64,000 nucleotides of DNA, taken from contig CAWCUK010000001.1 of the NCBI GenBank assembly GCA_963798775.1, positions 1,805,903 to 1,869,902 of the forward strand, in the 5' to 3' direction. The position numbers and the translations under genes were made by a program. The notes below the pieces were generated by a model. The model saw nothing but the letters and a program-made list of their open reading frames with translations, was not told the origin of the DNA and made no database searches. This DNA is from CAWCUK01 sp963798775. Lineage in GTDB: Bacteria > Bacteroidota > Ignavibacteria > Ignavibacteriales > Ignavibacteriaceae. Below are positions 35,683 to 44,651 of the stretch, piece by piece; the first letter of the stretch is position 1; the number at the start of each line of letters is the position of its first letter.

Positions 35683-37002
35683 TTGAAAAAAATGTTACGT
35701 TACTTTTTTTTAGTCATTCTTATTTGCTTATCAAGTTTTATAAATGTAAACGCGCAGCAAACCTTATTTAACAAAATAAAAATGATGGCTGATTCTGTTT
35801 CAATAGATAATATTAAGAACCATGTAAAGGCTTTGGAATTTGCCGGCGGAAACAATAATCGTATAAATTATACGGCCGGCAATGATAGCGCTGTAGCTTA
35901 TATTAGAAGAGAATTTGAGGCCCTGCCGAATATTTCTTCGGTAGAACTTGATACTTTTTATGTTGCCGACGCGGAATTTCCTTTTAATTTAAAACCATTA
36001 TTTAATATTGTTGCTACTTTTGAAGGAAAATATCCTAAAGATAATTACTATGTCATCGGCGCTCATTTAGATTGTTCCGGGAGCAGAATGGGGGATTCAA
36101 TCTGGACAAGCGATTGGCAAACTATTCACGCGCCGGGTGCCGATGATAACGCAACCGGTGTGGCGGCGATTTTAGAAATAGCAAGATTATTAAGCGATAC
36201 ATCTTTCCATTTTGAAAGCGATTATTCAATAAAATTAGTCGCGTTTGGGGCGGAAGAAACAAATCCAATTTATAAAGAACATCATTACGGCAGCCGTCAT
36301 TTCGCGCATTCCGCAAAAGTAAGAAACGATAACATTCCGTTTGCGTTAGCAATTGATATGATTGGATACAACAACAATTACAATTTTACTTCAATTGTGA
36401 CAAATAAAAATTCAACGCTATTTGGCGAAAAGCTTATTTACGCGAATGATTTATATTCTATCGGATTGGAAACAAATCATTCTCCTTTTCCTGAAGCAAC
36501 TTACAGCGATCATGCTTCATTCTGGGAAGAAGGTTATAATTCCGTTCTATTAATTGAAAACGCGCCGCCGTGGAATAATGGTTCATTTTATAGAGCAAAT
36601 CCTTTTTATCATACATCGGCCGATTCAAGTAGTACCATAAATTATGAGCTTGTTAAAAAAGTTACACAATTATCCTTAGCTACTGTAGCGTCATTTTCGG
36701 TTAGATTAACGGATATAGAAAATAAAATACAAATGCCCGCTAGATTTGAACTGCTTCAAAACTATCCGAATCCATTTAATCCCGCTACAAAAATAAAATT
36801 TAAAATTGCCGAAAGAGGATTTATTACTTTAAAAGTTTTTGATTTATTGGGAAGAGAAATAAAAACATTATTATCCGAAGAAAAATTTGCCGGAAATTAT
36901 GAAGTAAATTTTCAACCCGAAGGATTAGCGGCTGGTATTTATTTCTGTAGATTAAACGCCGGAGAACGAATTAAAACAATAAAAATGGTCTATCTAAAAT
37001 AA
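35683..37002 (+). CDS. secreted M28 metallopeptidase with type IX sorting domain
   Basis: 439 residues. The TTG start at 35683 is preferred because GAGAGGG lies 5 bases upstream; an ATG at 35692 is the alternative. After the signal peptide (NVNAQQ) the M28 zinc peptidase domain shows VIGAHLDCSG, GADDNATGVAAILEIARLL, FGAEETNP, and YSDHASFWEEGYNSVLLIE, giving the two-metal ligands. The C-terminal 80 residues form a sorting domain (NYPNPFNPATKIKFKIAE, GREIKTLLSEEKFAGNYEV, AGIYFCRLNAGERIKTIKMV). The protein is therefore probably exported through the type IX system and is an aminopeptidase outside the cell. Confidence 0.93.
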   Translation: MKKMLRYFFLVILICLSSFINVNAQQTLFNKIKMMADSVSIDNIKNHVKALEFAGGNNNRINYTAGNDSAVAYIRREFEALPNISSVELDTFYVADAEFPFNLKPLFNIVATFEGKYPKDNYYVIGAHLDCSGSRMGDSIWTSDWQTIHAPGADDNATGVAAILEIARLLSDTSFHFESDYSIKLVAFGAEETNPIYKEHHYGSRHFAHSAKVRNDNIPFALAIDMIGYNNNYNFTSIVTNKNSTLFGEKLIYANDLYSIGLETNHSPFPEATYSDHASFWEEGYNSVLLIENAPPWNNGSFYRANPFYHTSADSSSTINYELVKKVTQLSLATVASFSVRLTDIENKIQMPARFELLQNYPNPFNPATKIKFKIAERGFITLKVFDLLGREIKTLLSEEKFAGNYEVNFQPEGLAAGIYFCRLNAGERIKTIKMVYLK

Positions 37003-37003
37003 T

Positions 37004-37025
37004 GAGGCTGCTTGAAAACAGCCTC
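37004..37025. terminator. stem-loop between convergent genes
   Basis: GAGGCTG (37004-37010) pairs with CAGCCTC (37019-37025) around an 8-nt loop directly after the M28 stop. A proper T-run is missing, so its strength as a terminator is doubtful. Confidence 0.5.
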
Positions 37026-37041
37026 TAAAGATTTGGTTAAA

Positions 37042-38196
37042 TTAATTTGCGGCAAGACCTTGACTTGTAGCCGGCAAACCGGAAATAGTCTGAATAGGAT
37101 ATAATCTTCCCCCTAAATTTCCTACTAAAAATACACTTATAGTATTAGTCCCCGCACTCAATGCATAAAGATATAATGAATTATCACTTAGGGCCATATC
37201 GATAGGATGAGATCCATTTCCGGTTCCCGCAGTATTTCCGCCGTCATTTAATAAACTTAAACTTCCGTCAAATCTTATCCTATAACCGGAAATATTGGAA
37301 GTGCCCGCATTACTTGTGTAAGAATACCAGCCTGTATTGGTAATAACTACCCAGCAAGGCGCTGTTTGGTTATTTGGAACAGGACCAGTAATTAAACTTG
37401 TTCCTGTCATTCCAACATTATAAGAAGACATTGCGCCTTCGTTCGGATTTCCTCCGAAAGCTTCGGAAACTATTATATGACCGCGATTATCAAATTCAAA
37501 ACCAAATGGTGTTACTCCGGCGGAAGGATTAGAAATAGGATTACTTGCAATACCATCGGAGCCAACTATATATGTATCTATTATGTTCGTAGCCTTTTCT
37601 GTAACAACTAAATATTTTCCGTTAGGGCTAAATTCTATTTGAGCCGCACCGACACTAGTTCCGCTTAAAGGTTTAGTTGAGCCGGCTATCGGAGTTAGAG
37701 TTCCGTCATTAGCTATTTTGTAACCGGAAATATTCTCATCAATAGAATTTAACACATACAGTAAATTATTATGTACAGTTAAACTAATAGGTGTACTACC
37801 ATTGGAAGAAACTTTATCAACAAGACTTAAACCGGCCGGAGTTATTTTCATGACAGATATTTCATCACTCCCCGCATTTACTGTGTATAAATAATTTCCT
37901 TTTAAAATAATGGCACCTTGAGAACCTAATCCCGCAGCGCCGTTACCTGTTCCGCCGGTTGAATAAGATCCCGCGGATCTTAAAAATCCAAAAATCGATC
38001 TTTTGAATACTAGTACTTCATTTCCAGATTCAGCGTTTGATATAGTGTAGACCGCGCTCAAGTTGTGTCCGCCCCATTTATCAAGAGACTCTGCTTGATT
38101 AGGACCGGTAACCGATGGTGGTTCATTCTTTTGACATCCTGTAAAACCGATAACGAGAAGAAGTAGAAAAACAGAAAGCATTTTTGCTGTTTTCAT
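37042..38196 (-). CDS. lactonase-like beta-propeller lipoprotein
   Basis: 384 residues. The lipobox IGFTGC (Cys21) anchors it. The rest is a seven-bladed-propeller type sequence of the YncE/6-phosphogluconolactonase-like group: VYTISNAESGNEVLVFKRS, LYTVNAGSDEISVMKITPAG, LYVLNSIDENISGYKIANDG, IEFSPNGKYLVVTEKATN, and LYALSAGTNTISVF. No catalytic signature for lactonase activity is certain; it may be a binding protein. GGAG lies 5 bases upstream of the ATG. Confidence 0.82.
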   Translation of the reverse strand: MKTAKMLSVFLLLLVIGFTGCQKNEPPSVTGPNQAESLDKWGGHNLSAVYTISNAESGNEVLVFKRSIFGFLRSAGSYSTGGTGNGAAGLGSQGAIILKGNYLYTVNAGSDEISVMKITPAGLSLVDKVSSNGSTPISLTVHNNLLYVLNSIDENISGYKIANDGTLTPIAGSTKPLSGTSVGAAQIEFSPNGKYLVVTEKATNIIDTYIVGSDGIASNPISNPSAGVTPFGFEFDNRGHIIVSEAFGGNPNEGAMSSYNVGMTGTSLITGPVPNNQTAPCWVVITNTGWYSYTSNAGTSNISGYRIRFDGSLSLLNDGGNTAGTGNGSHPIDMALSDNSLYLYALSAGTNTISVFLVGNLGGRLYPIQTISGLPATSQGLAAN

Positions 38197-38310
38197 TAGA
38201 CATCTCCTTTTTTATTTATTTAATACGATTGCCATATTAATTTGCGTTTTGATTGTCACAAATGTGTCACGATGATGTAAATTTTTTGAAATGAATTAAG
38301 TTTAGGAGAA

Positions 38311-38340
38311 GGAGAAATATTCTTAAAAGAATAATTCTCC
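38311..38340. repeat. 30-bp near-perfect palindrome
   Basis: GGAGAA...TTCTCC flank TATTCTT/AAGAATA about an AA centre, with one A-A mismatch. It lies in the 168-base gap between the beta-CASP hydrolase and the propeller lipoprotein, 25 bases past the hydrolase stop. It may be an operator or a hairpin at the end of the hydrolase transcript. Confidence 0.5.
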
Positions 38341-38364
38341 CTCTAAAAGCGGCCGGTATAAAAA

Positions 38365-39762
38365 TTAAATTTCTACAGTTTCTCCTTTTACCGGAAAAGA
38401 AACGGAAGGAAAACCTTTTTTTATAATTTCTTCACGGAGCGGCAGTGCTTGTTCTTCTTCTCCGTGAACCAAAAAGAGGTGTTTTAATTTTTGCGGGTTT
38501 GAAAATTTAAGATAATCCAGCAATCCTTTTTGATCCGCGTGCGCGCTGAAATAATCCATTTTCTTTACCTTCGCATTAACTTTATACGGATCTCCAAAAA
38601 TATTTACTTCTTCCGCTCCATCCATTATTTTTCTGGCCAAAGTTTCTTTTGCCGCATAACCAGCAAACAAAATAAGATTTTTAGAATCTTCAATATTATT
38701 TTTTAGATGGTGTAATATTCTTCCGCCTTCCGCCATTCCTGAAGCGGAAATAATAATACATGGCTCTGAAAATTCATTTAATTTTTTAGAAGCTTCAACA
38801 TTACGAATATAAGTTAGGCGGCTGAAACCAAAAGGATCTTCATGATTATTAATAAAAACGCGATAAGTTTCTCTATCATAACATTCGGGATGTGAACGAT
38901 AAATTTCCGTAGTATTTACGGCTAGAGGAGAATCTACAAAAATTGGAATTAAAGGTATTCTATTTTGATCAAAAAGTTTATGAAGTACATAAACCAAAAG
39001 CTGAGTTCTTCCAACTGCAAAGGCGGGAATAATTACTTTTCCTTTTCGTTCAATAGCCTCATTAACAACAGCGGCAACTTCTTCTTCAACTTCCGGGGTG
39101 ACGGGATGAAGCCTGTTTCCATAAGTACTTTCCATAATTAAGGCATCAAGGTCAGTCAGTATATTCGGATCGCGAATAATCGGCATTTCCGTTCTGCCAA
39201 TATCTCCGCTGAAACCTAATCTAATATTTCTGCCGTTTTCATTTATTTCCAGTAGAATTCCGGACGAACCTAAAATATGTCCCGCATCTCTAAAAGTAGC
39301 GTTTATTCCGGGTGCTACTTCAATAGCTCTATCGTACTGAACTCCGACAAAATTTTTCATTGTCTCTTCAACATCTTCAATCGTGTACAGCGGTTCAAAA
39401 AGATTCTTATTTTGCCTGGCCCTTTTTTTATTAACAAATCGCACATCTCTTTCCTGCAGATAAGCTGAATCGCGCAGCATTATCTGGCATAAATCTACAG
39501 TTGCCGAAGTTGAATAAATATGACCTTTAAATCCTTTTTTTACCAAGCTGGGAATATTGCCGGAATGATCTATATGCGCGTGCGATAAAAGCATTACATC
39601 TATTTCGGAAGGATCAAAAAGAAAATTTCTGTTTATTTCAAAAGCTTCTTTTCGTTTGCCTTGATAAAGGCCGCAGTCCAATAAAATTTGTTTTCCATTA
39701 ACTTTCAATAAATGATAAGAACCGGTTACAGTTCTTGCGGCGCCGGAAAATTGAATTTTCAA
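38365..39762 (-). CDS. MBL-fold beta-CASP metallohydrolase (CPSF/RNase-like)
   Basis: 465 residues. The metallo-beta-lactamase motif LLSHAHIDHSGNIP lies near residue 60, with further metal ligands in FRDAGHILGSSG and FSGDIGR. The beta-CASP insert follows (VIIPAFAVGRTQLLVYVL, PIFVDSPLAVN, ISASGMAEGGRILHHL) and the C-terminal RMMBL part has YFSAHADQKGLLDYL and LVHGEEEQALPL. Such proteins are ribonucleases related to archaeal/eukaryotic CPSF73. The bacterial 'RNA specificity domain' type lacks the C-terminal RNase J region; its RNA target is unknown. Confidence 0.92.
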   Translation of the reverse strand: MKIQFSGAARTVTGSYHLLKVNGKQILLDCGLYQGKRKEAFEINRNFLFDPSEIDVMLLSHAHIDHSGNIPSLVKKGFKGHIYSTSATVDLCQIMLRDSAYLQERDVRFVNKKRARQNKNLFEPLYTIEDVEETMKNFVGVQYDRAIEVAPGINATFRDAGHILGSSGILLEINENGRNIRLGFSGDIGRTEMPIIRDPNILTDLDALIMESTYGNRLHPVTPEVEEEVAAVVNEAIERKGKVIIPAFAVGRTQLLVYVLHKLFDQNRIPLIPIFVDSPLAVNTTEIYRSHPECYDRETYRVFINNHEDPFGFSRLTYIRNVEASKKLNEFSEPCIIISASGMAEGGRILHHLKNNIEDSKNLILFAGYAAKETLARKIMDGAEEVNIFGDPYKVNAKVKKMDYFSAHADQKGLLDYLKFSNPQKLKHLFLVHGEEEQALPLREEIIKKGFPSVSFPVKGETVEI

Positions 39763-40046
39763 ATTGTCACCTCTGTATTACTCAGATTAAATATTTAGGT
39801 GATAAAATAACCATAAATCATTTTTGTAGAAAGAAATAAATATATTTAATCTGTTTTAATTGATTACATTAATTGTGATTTCCGCTCAGCCTAAAAAAAT
39901 ATGTGTTGACAATATAAAAATCGAATAATATTTTCTAACCAATTATTGGGAATTATAAATCCTCACTCCAAAAACATCATTTCTTTAACTCTCAATATTT
40001 ATTCTAATTTCACAATGTTTTTTTATAATAATAAGGAGAGGCCGCT

Positions 40047-40643
40047 ATGAAAAAGTTTCTTTTCCCGATGTTATTGTCCTTCTTTTTCCTGTTCTTATTT
40101 ATTCAATTCCATTGTGCCACCGAGGAAAAAAAGGCTGAGCCAACAAAAGCCGAAATGATTTCAAAGGGGAAATATTTAGTTAATTTAGGAGGCTGCAACG
40201 ATTGTCACACGCCAAAAATACTTACTCCGCAAGGGCCAATTCCTGATACAACTAAAACTCTTTCAGGCCACCCGGCAAATGTTATGCTCGCAAATGTAGA
40301 TCTAAATATGGTGGGGCCGGGAAAATGGACATTAACAAACGACCATTTAACGGCGTGGGTTGGGCCTTGGGGAATTTCTTACGCCGCTAATTTAACTCCC
40401 GATAAAGAAACCGGTATCGGAACTTTATCTGAAGAAATGTTTATTAAAACTTTGAAAGAAGGGAAAATGATGGGAGTGGGAAGACCTATTCTTCCGCCTA
40501 TGCCGTGGCAGGCAATCGGGCAGATATCTGATGAAGATTTGAAAGCTATATACGCGTATCTGCAATCGTTAAAGCCGGTTAATAATCATGTGCCGGATCC
40601 GCTAACACCTGATAAAGTAAAAGGATTGGTTGCCAAAAAATAA
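40047..40643 (+). CDS. single-heme cytochrome c lipoprotein
   Basis: 198 residues. A hydrophobic N-terminus ends in FIQFHC (Cys23), a lipobox. The heme-binding site is C50-N-D-C-H54 in NLGGCNDCHTPK, and the probable axial Met is in ILPPMPWQAIG, followed by ISDEDLKAIYAYLQSLKPV. One heme, membrane-attached and facing the periplasm, it would shuttle electrons; no oxidase or dehydrogenase partner is adjacent. AAGGAGAGG ribosome site before the ATG. Confidence 0.9.
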   Translation: MKKFLFPMLLSFFFLFLFIQFHCATEEKKAEPTKAEMISKGKYLVNLGGCNDCHTPKILTPQGPIPDTTKTLSGHPANVMLANVDLNMVGPGKWTLTNDHLTAWVGPWGISYAANLTPDKETGIGTLSEEMFIKTLKEGKMMGVGRPILPPMPWQAIGQISDEDLKAIYAYLQSLKPVNNHVPDPLTPDKVKGLVAKK

Positions 40644-40657
40644 TTTGATAATTTAGG

Positions 40658-40696
40658 TTCCCGGTTTAGCGGAATTGCTTTTCCGGGAAATTTTTA
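40658..40696 (+). terminator. rho-independent terminator of the cytochrome gene
   Basis: TTCCCGG (40658-40664) pairs with CCGGGAA (40683-40689) and is followed by ATTTTTATTT. Confidence 0.75.
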
Positions 40697-40707
40697 TTTA
40701 TAAAACT

Positions 40708-41121
40708 CTATTTCCAAAACCCGTATCTTTTAATTGATTTATAAGCTAAATAACCGACAGCCGCGGTCTGAGCCATTCCTAAGAAATATCTAACGGGATC
40801 AAATTTAGAGTTTTGTATATATTGACGGTGAAGCGGTTCAAGCATTTCATCAAAAGGAAAAGATGAAACTGAGGCTGAATTGGTATTATTAAATAACGCC
40901 GATGTCCATAATTTTATGGATTTTGGATTATCATCAAGCGGTAGTTCCTTATAAGATGCATGAAGTTCCACATATAAATCAAAATCATCTATTTTATTTT
41001 GAAGTGAAGTTAAAGGATTCGGCTGAAGATTCTTTGATTTTGATGTATCCTCCTTTTCCTGAGCAAAAAAGGAAGGGGAAAAGAGAATTATCAACAAAAA
41101 TATTATTAAGTAAATTTTCAT
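40708..41121 (-). CDS. exported hypothetical protein
   Basis: 137 residues from the ATG at 41121, chosen because it gives a standard signal peptide (MKIYLIIFLLIILF, cleavage near FFAQEK). The mature part has LQNKIDDFDLYVELHASYKE, SVSSFPFDEMLEPLHRQYI, and a hydrophobic C-terminal segment FLGMAQTAAVGYLAYKSIKR that may be a membrane span. No family recognised. It is convergent with the cytochrome gene and downstream of TauE/SafE on its strand's upstream side, with no operon obvious. Confidence 0.6.
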   Translation of the reverse strand: MKIYLIIFLLIILFSPSFFAQEKEDTSKSKNLQPNPLTSLQNKIDDFDLYVELHASYKELPLDDNPKSIKLWTSALFNNTNSASVSSFPFDEMLEPLHRQYIQNSKFDPVRYFLGMAQTAAVGYLAYKSIKRYGFWK

Positions 41122-41199
41122 CTTATTAATATTATAATTATACCTAAGATAATATAAATAATACAATATGATATAAAAATTTTGAAGGAGAACCTTCGA

Positions 41200-41949
41200 C
41201 TAAAAAATATTAAGCAGCTTTAGTGACATAACTAATATCGCGGCAATAAGAACAACCTTAATTAATTTATCACCTTTCTTTACGGAAGCCTTTGCCGCCC
41301 ACCAGCCTCCTAACGAGTTTCCCACGGCAAGACTAATTCCCATTAACCAATTAATATTATTTGTCATAATAAAAATTGATAAAGCCGGAATTGTGTAAAC
41401 AAGTACTATAAAAACTTTATGCATATTAACATGAACAAGATCAAACTTAAGCAGATACTTAATTGCCGCCATAATAATAAATCCAACACCGACCTGCAGA
41501 AATCCTCCGTAAAAACCTATAAATATCATAGATACAGCGGTTGCAATATTTATTTTTTTATCCCCGCTATTATCTACAATCACTTTTTTATTCGGAATAA
41601 TCATTGATATAATTATCCCGATCATTACAATACCAAGAATAATTTGAAAAACCGCATCACTTATTTTAACGGCGAGCAGCGCGCCCGCGATAGAACCGGG
41701 TAAAGTAAACAGCGCAAGTTTCAAACTTAAATTAAACTGCTGGTATTTTTCTTTCTTAAACGAATAAACCGCGGTGGCGTTTTGTAAAAAAATTGCTACA
41801 CGGTTTGTACCGTTTGCCAACGCCGAATCCAAACCTAAAAAAATTAAAGTAGGTAAAGTAAGAGTTGAACCGCCGCCGGCAGTAACATTCATAAATCCGG
41901 CAACTGTGCCGACACCGAATAAAATTAAAACTACATAAATTTCCGGCAA
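41200..41949 (-). CDS. TauE/SafE-family membrane exporter
   Basis: 249 residues, about seven or eight spans. Typical start VGTVAGFMNVTAGGGSTLTLP with the conserved GGG, and the second repeat FYGGFLQVGVGFIIMAAIKY. The family moves sulfite, sulfoacetate or other organosulfur anions across the inner membrane; which one is not clear. It follows the thioredoxin gene on the same strand after a terminator, so it probably has its own promoter. Confidence 0.88.
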   Translation of the reverse strand: MPEIYVVLILFGVGTVAGFMNVTAGGGSTLTLPTLIFLGLDSALANGTNRVAIFLQNATAVYSFKKEKYQQFNLSLKLALFTLPGSIAGALLAVKISDAVFQIILGIVMIGIIISMIIPNKKVIVDNSGDKKINIATAVSMIFIGFYGGFLQVGVGFIIMAAIKYLLKFDLVHVNMHKVFIVLVYTIPALSIFIMTNNINWLMGISLAVGNSLGGWWAAKASVKKGDKLIKVVLIAAILVMSLKLLNIF

Positions 41950-42030
41950 TACTTTATTCCTTTTAAAGAATAATTGAATTAAAAATTAAGATGAATTACC
42001 GGGGACAAAAGTAAGCAGAATAAAATAAAA

Positions 42031-42058
42031 ATGCCGGAATATTAATCCCGGCATAAAC
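42031..42058 (-). terminator. rho-independent terminator of the thioredoxin-family gene
   Basis: On the minus strand ATGCCGG and CCGGCAT (plus-strand 42048-42054 and 42031-42037) close a 10-nt loop and are followed by TTTTTATTTTATT. Confidence 0.8.
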
Positions 42059-42081
42059 ATTTTTTGAATATTTAAAAATAA

Positions 42082-42693
42082 TTAAGCAGTTTCTTCAACT
42101 TCGGAAAGAATAGAAACAAATTCTGATTCAATATCTTTTCCTCTGTTTCTTCCGTACCAAAGGTGAAGTTTTTCATAAAGCTCAGGTTTTACAATTCCTT
42201 CAGATTTCAACTGAGAAATTAATTCTTTCGCGGCTTTCGGGCGCGGGCCCCATTTAAATAATTCATTTCCCTCTTTATCAAAAGCAACAAGTACTGGAAT
42301 GCTTTTTGTCCCGTTCGTTAAATAATTATCCATAATATCGGGATTAGAATCTCTAAGAATGATTTTTAAATCAATCAACGAACTTTCTCTCGCGACCGCG
42401 GCAATATAAGGAAGATTTTGAGCTGAATCGCCGCACCAAGCTTCGGTTATTACCATCCATTGCTGAGGCTCTTTCATATCATCTAAAACAGATTTTAATT
42501 CTTCCGACATTGAATAACTTTTATCTATTCTTGTGCTTCTCTGAAGATTTAATTTTTTATATTCAAACAATTCTTTTGCCTGCGGATCCAGATTTTCCGG
42601 TTCTGTTTCGGCTAATTCTTCAATTATATTGTTTGTATACTCTTGGTAACTAATTCCTATTTCTTTTACTTTATTTACTAATTCTAAAGACAT
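42082..42693 (-). CDS. thioredoxin-family protein (WCGDS type)
   Basis: 203 residues, cytoplasmic. A helical N-terminal part is followed by a thioredoxin fold with VITEAWCGDSAQNLPYIAAV; the active site has a single Cys in WCGDS instead of CxxC, so it cannot be a normal disulfide reductase. The cis-Pro loop GTKSIPVLVAFDKEGNELF is intact. This subgroup is common in Bacteroidota and Bacillus and its function is not settled. It lies downstream of the phosphoesterase and sugar ABC genes on the same strand. Confidence 0.88.
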   Translation of the reverse strand: MSLELVNKVKEIGISYQEYTNNIIEELAETEPENLDPQAKELFEYKKLNLQRSTRIDKSYSMSEELKSVLDDMKEPQQWMVITEAWCGDSAQNLPYIAAVARESSLIDLKIILRDSNPDIMDNYLTNGTKSIPVLVAFDKEGNELFKWGPRPKAAKELISQLKSEGIVKPELYEKLHLWYGRNRGKDIESEFVSILSEVEETA

Positions 42694-42777
42694 ATTTTCC
42701 CTTTACAAATTTTTACTATATGAATTATTTATTTGATGAACGCAACCTAAAAAGGATTCATAAAAAAAGAATTAAAC

Positions 42778-43767
42778 TTAAAAGGAAGCATTAAACGGAA
42801 GAAGAAATTCTTCCATAGTGAAAATTTTTGATTTACCTTTACTTAAACCTTTAACCGTAATATCTACGCCGTCCCTTTTAATATTTAAAAGAAGATAATT
42901 GAAAGGACGCGGATTTGAACCATGATAAAGATCGTGATGAAATTCGCCCCCTTCTTTTAATAAAACTCTCGGCCCGCCGCCTCCGCCTGAAACTATAAAA
43001 GTTTTACCTTCTTTTATAAATCTTTCATAAGTGTGCGCGTGTCCGGAAACCAATGCCATAGTTTTTTTTGATTTTACAAAAGCGGGCACAAAAGTAAGCT
43101 GTACTTGAATTTCATCCCCGGTAACTAAACTATTAGTATAAGGAGGATGATGCATAAATACAAAAATTCCCTTAATTGAAGGATCCGCATCAAGTTTATT
43201 AAGCTGATGTTCATACCAGTTTTTCTGTTTTTCCCAATCTTCTTCTGTATATTCATCATCGTTGGAATCTAAAAAAAGCATAGCGACACCGTGATAAATT
43301 TCCGTATACCAGTGTTTTTTTCTAAGCTGCGGAATTCTTGCCGAAACATTCTGCATCGCCCTATAATCGTGGCCCCAATATTCATGGTTTCCCAGAACCG
43401 CGTAAATTGGAATATGTTCTTTTTTAATCGGCTTAATCAGTTTATCAAAATATTTCCAATGGTCATAATTATCACCTTCAAAAACCATATCACCGAGAAG
43501 AATAACAACTCCTGGTTTACTTTTCGCGATTGATTTAACAATCTTTACTCTTTCTGAATCATTCTGTTCACGTCCCATTAATATTTCCCAGAGTGAAGTC
43601 CGCTGAAGATCACCGACAACCGCGATAGGAGCATAATTTACAGAATCGGAAGAATCGGTAAAAAATGAATTTCCTTGATTTAACGGAGCCGGAATTATGG
43701 GCGGAAGTTCGGATTGGAATCCAAGTAAAGCGAAAAGTATTATTATAAATAGAGATTTTTTAAACAT
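42778..43767 (-). CDS. exported calcineurin-like metallophosphoesterase
   Basis: 329 residues with a signal-like N-terminus. Metal-binding motifs are in order: AVVGDLQRTSLWE, VILLGDMVFEGDNYDHW, AVLGNHEYWGHDY, IFVFMHHPPYTN, and LVSGHAHTYERF. This is a complete set of phosphoesterase ligands, so the enzyme is probably active on an extracytoplasmic phosphate ester. It starts 68 bases after the sugar permease stop on the same strand, and may be co-transcribed with the importer. Confidence 0.9.
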   Translation of the reverse strand: MFKKSLFIIILFALLGFQSELPPIIPAPLNQGNSFFTDSSDSVNYAPIAVVGDLQRTSLWEILMGREQNDSERVKIVKSIAKSKPGVVILLGDMVFEGDNYDHWKYFDKLIKPIKKEHIPIYAVLGNHEYWGHDYRAMQNVSARIPQLRKKHWYTEIYHGVAMLFLDSNDDEYTEEDWEKQKNWYEHQLNKLDADPSIKGIFVFMHHPPYTNSLVTGDEIQVQLTFVPAFVKSKKTMALVSGHAHTYERFIKEGKTFIVSGGGGGPRVLLKEGGEFHHDLYHGSNPRPFNYLLLNIKRDGVDITVKGLSKGKSKIFTMEEFLLPFNASF

Positions 43768-43835
43768 TAAACACTACTTCTTATTCAGACAATTTTCAAT
43801 TTTAATATCTTTTATCCTTAAAAAATGAATAAAAA

Positions 43836-44651
43836 TTATTTACCTGTTCCGGCGAAAATTCCTCTTTCAAAATATTTTTGCGCGAATAAAAATAAAATGA
43901 TAACCGGAATAACGGCTAAAACAGCGCCCGCGGCAACATATCTGTAATTATTTACGAAAGTACCGATCATATAACTTAAACCAACTTGAAGTGTATAGTG
44001 TTCCGGATTTTTTAAAACAACCAGCGGCCAAAGAAAATCACCCCAAGTGCCTATAAAAGTAAAAATAGTTAATACGGCAACCGTAGGTTTAGTCATCGGC
44101 AGCATTACATTCCACCAAATTCTGAAGAAAGAACATCCATCCATAACAGCCGCTTCTTCAACTTCTTTTGGAATAGAGATGAAAGCCTGACGCATCATAA
44201 AAATTGCAAAACCTTCAACGGCAAACGGAAGAATAACTCCCGTCAAAGTATCAGCTAGAGAAAGTTTCAAAACTATTGTATACAAAGGAATTATAATTAA
44301 TTCTTTAGGTATCATCATTGTTCCAAGTATCAAAATGAAAAGTAATTCTCTTCCTTTAAATTTGAAACGGGCAAAGGCGAAACCTGCCAGCGAGGAAACA
44401 ACGAGATTTAAAATAACCGTAAATAAAACAATTATGCTGCTGTTAATAAAATATTTGCCGAATGGAACAGTATTCCAAACGCCGGAATAATTTTCCAAAT
44501 TAAAATCATTGGGGATAAAAGTCGGCGGGTACGCGAACAACTCTTCAGAACCTTTAAATGAAGTGCTTAACAGCCAAAGAAACGGAACAATAGCCGCAAG
44601 AGCGAAAAATACTAAGATGATAAATTTGGTTGTTATACTTAAATATTTCAT
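43836..44651 (-). CDS. carbohydrate ABC transporter permease (MalG-like)
   Basis: 271 residues, six spans. The EAA loop that docks the ATPase reads EEAAVMDGCSFFRIWWNVML. The periplasmic start FKGSEELFAYPPTFIPNDF and the end YFERGIFAGTGK are typical of the MalG/UgpE group. Its start overlaps the stop of the MalF-like gene as ATGA. No ABC ATPase is in the cluster, so a shared one (MsmK-like) probably drives it. Confidence 0.93.
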   Translation of the reverse strand: MKYLSITTKFIILVFFALAAIVPFLWLLSTSFKGSEELFAYPPTFIPNDFNLENYSGVWNTVPFGKYFINSSIIVLFTVILNLVVSSLAGFAFARFKFKGRELLFILILGTMMIPKELIIIPLYTIVLKLSLADTLTGVILPFAVEGFAIFMMRQAFISIPKEVEEAAVMDGCSFFRIWWNVMLPMTKPTVAVLTIFTFIGTWGDFLWPLVVLKNPEHYTLQVGLSYMIGTFVNNYRYVAAGAVLAVIPVIILFLFAQKYFERGIFAGTGK

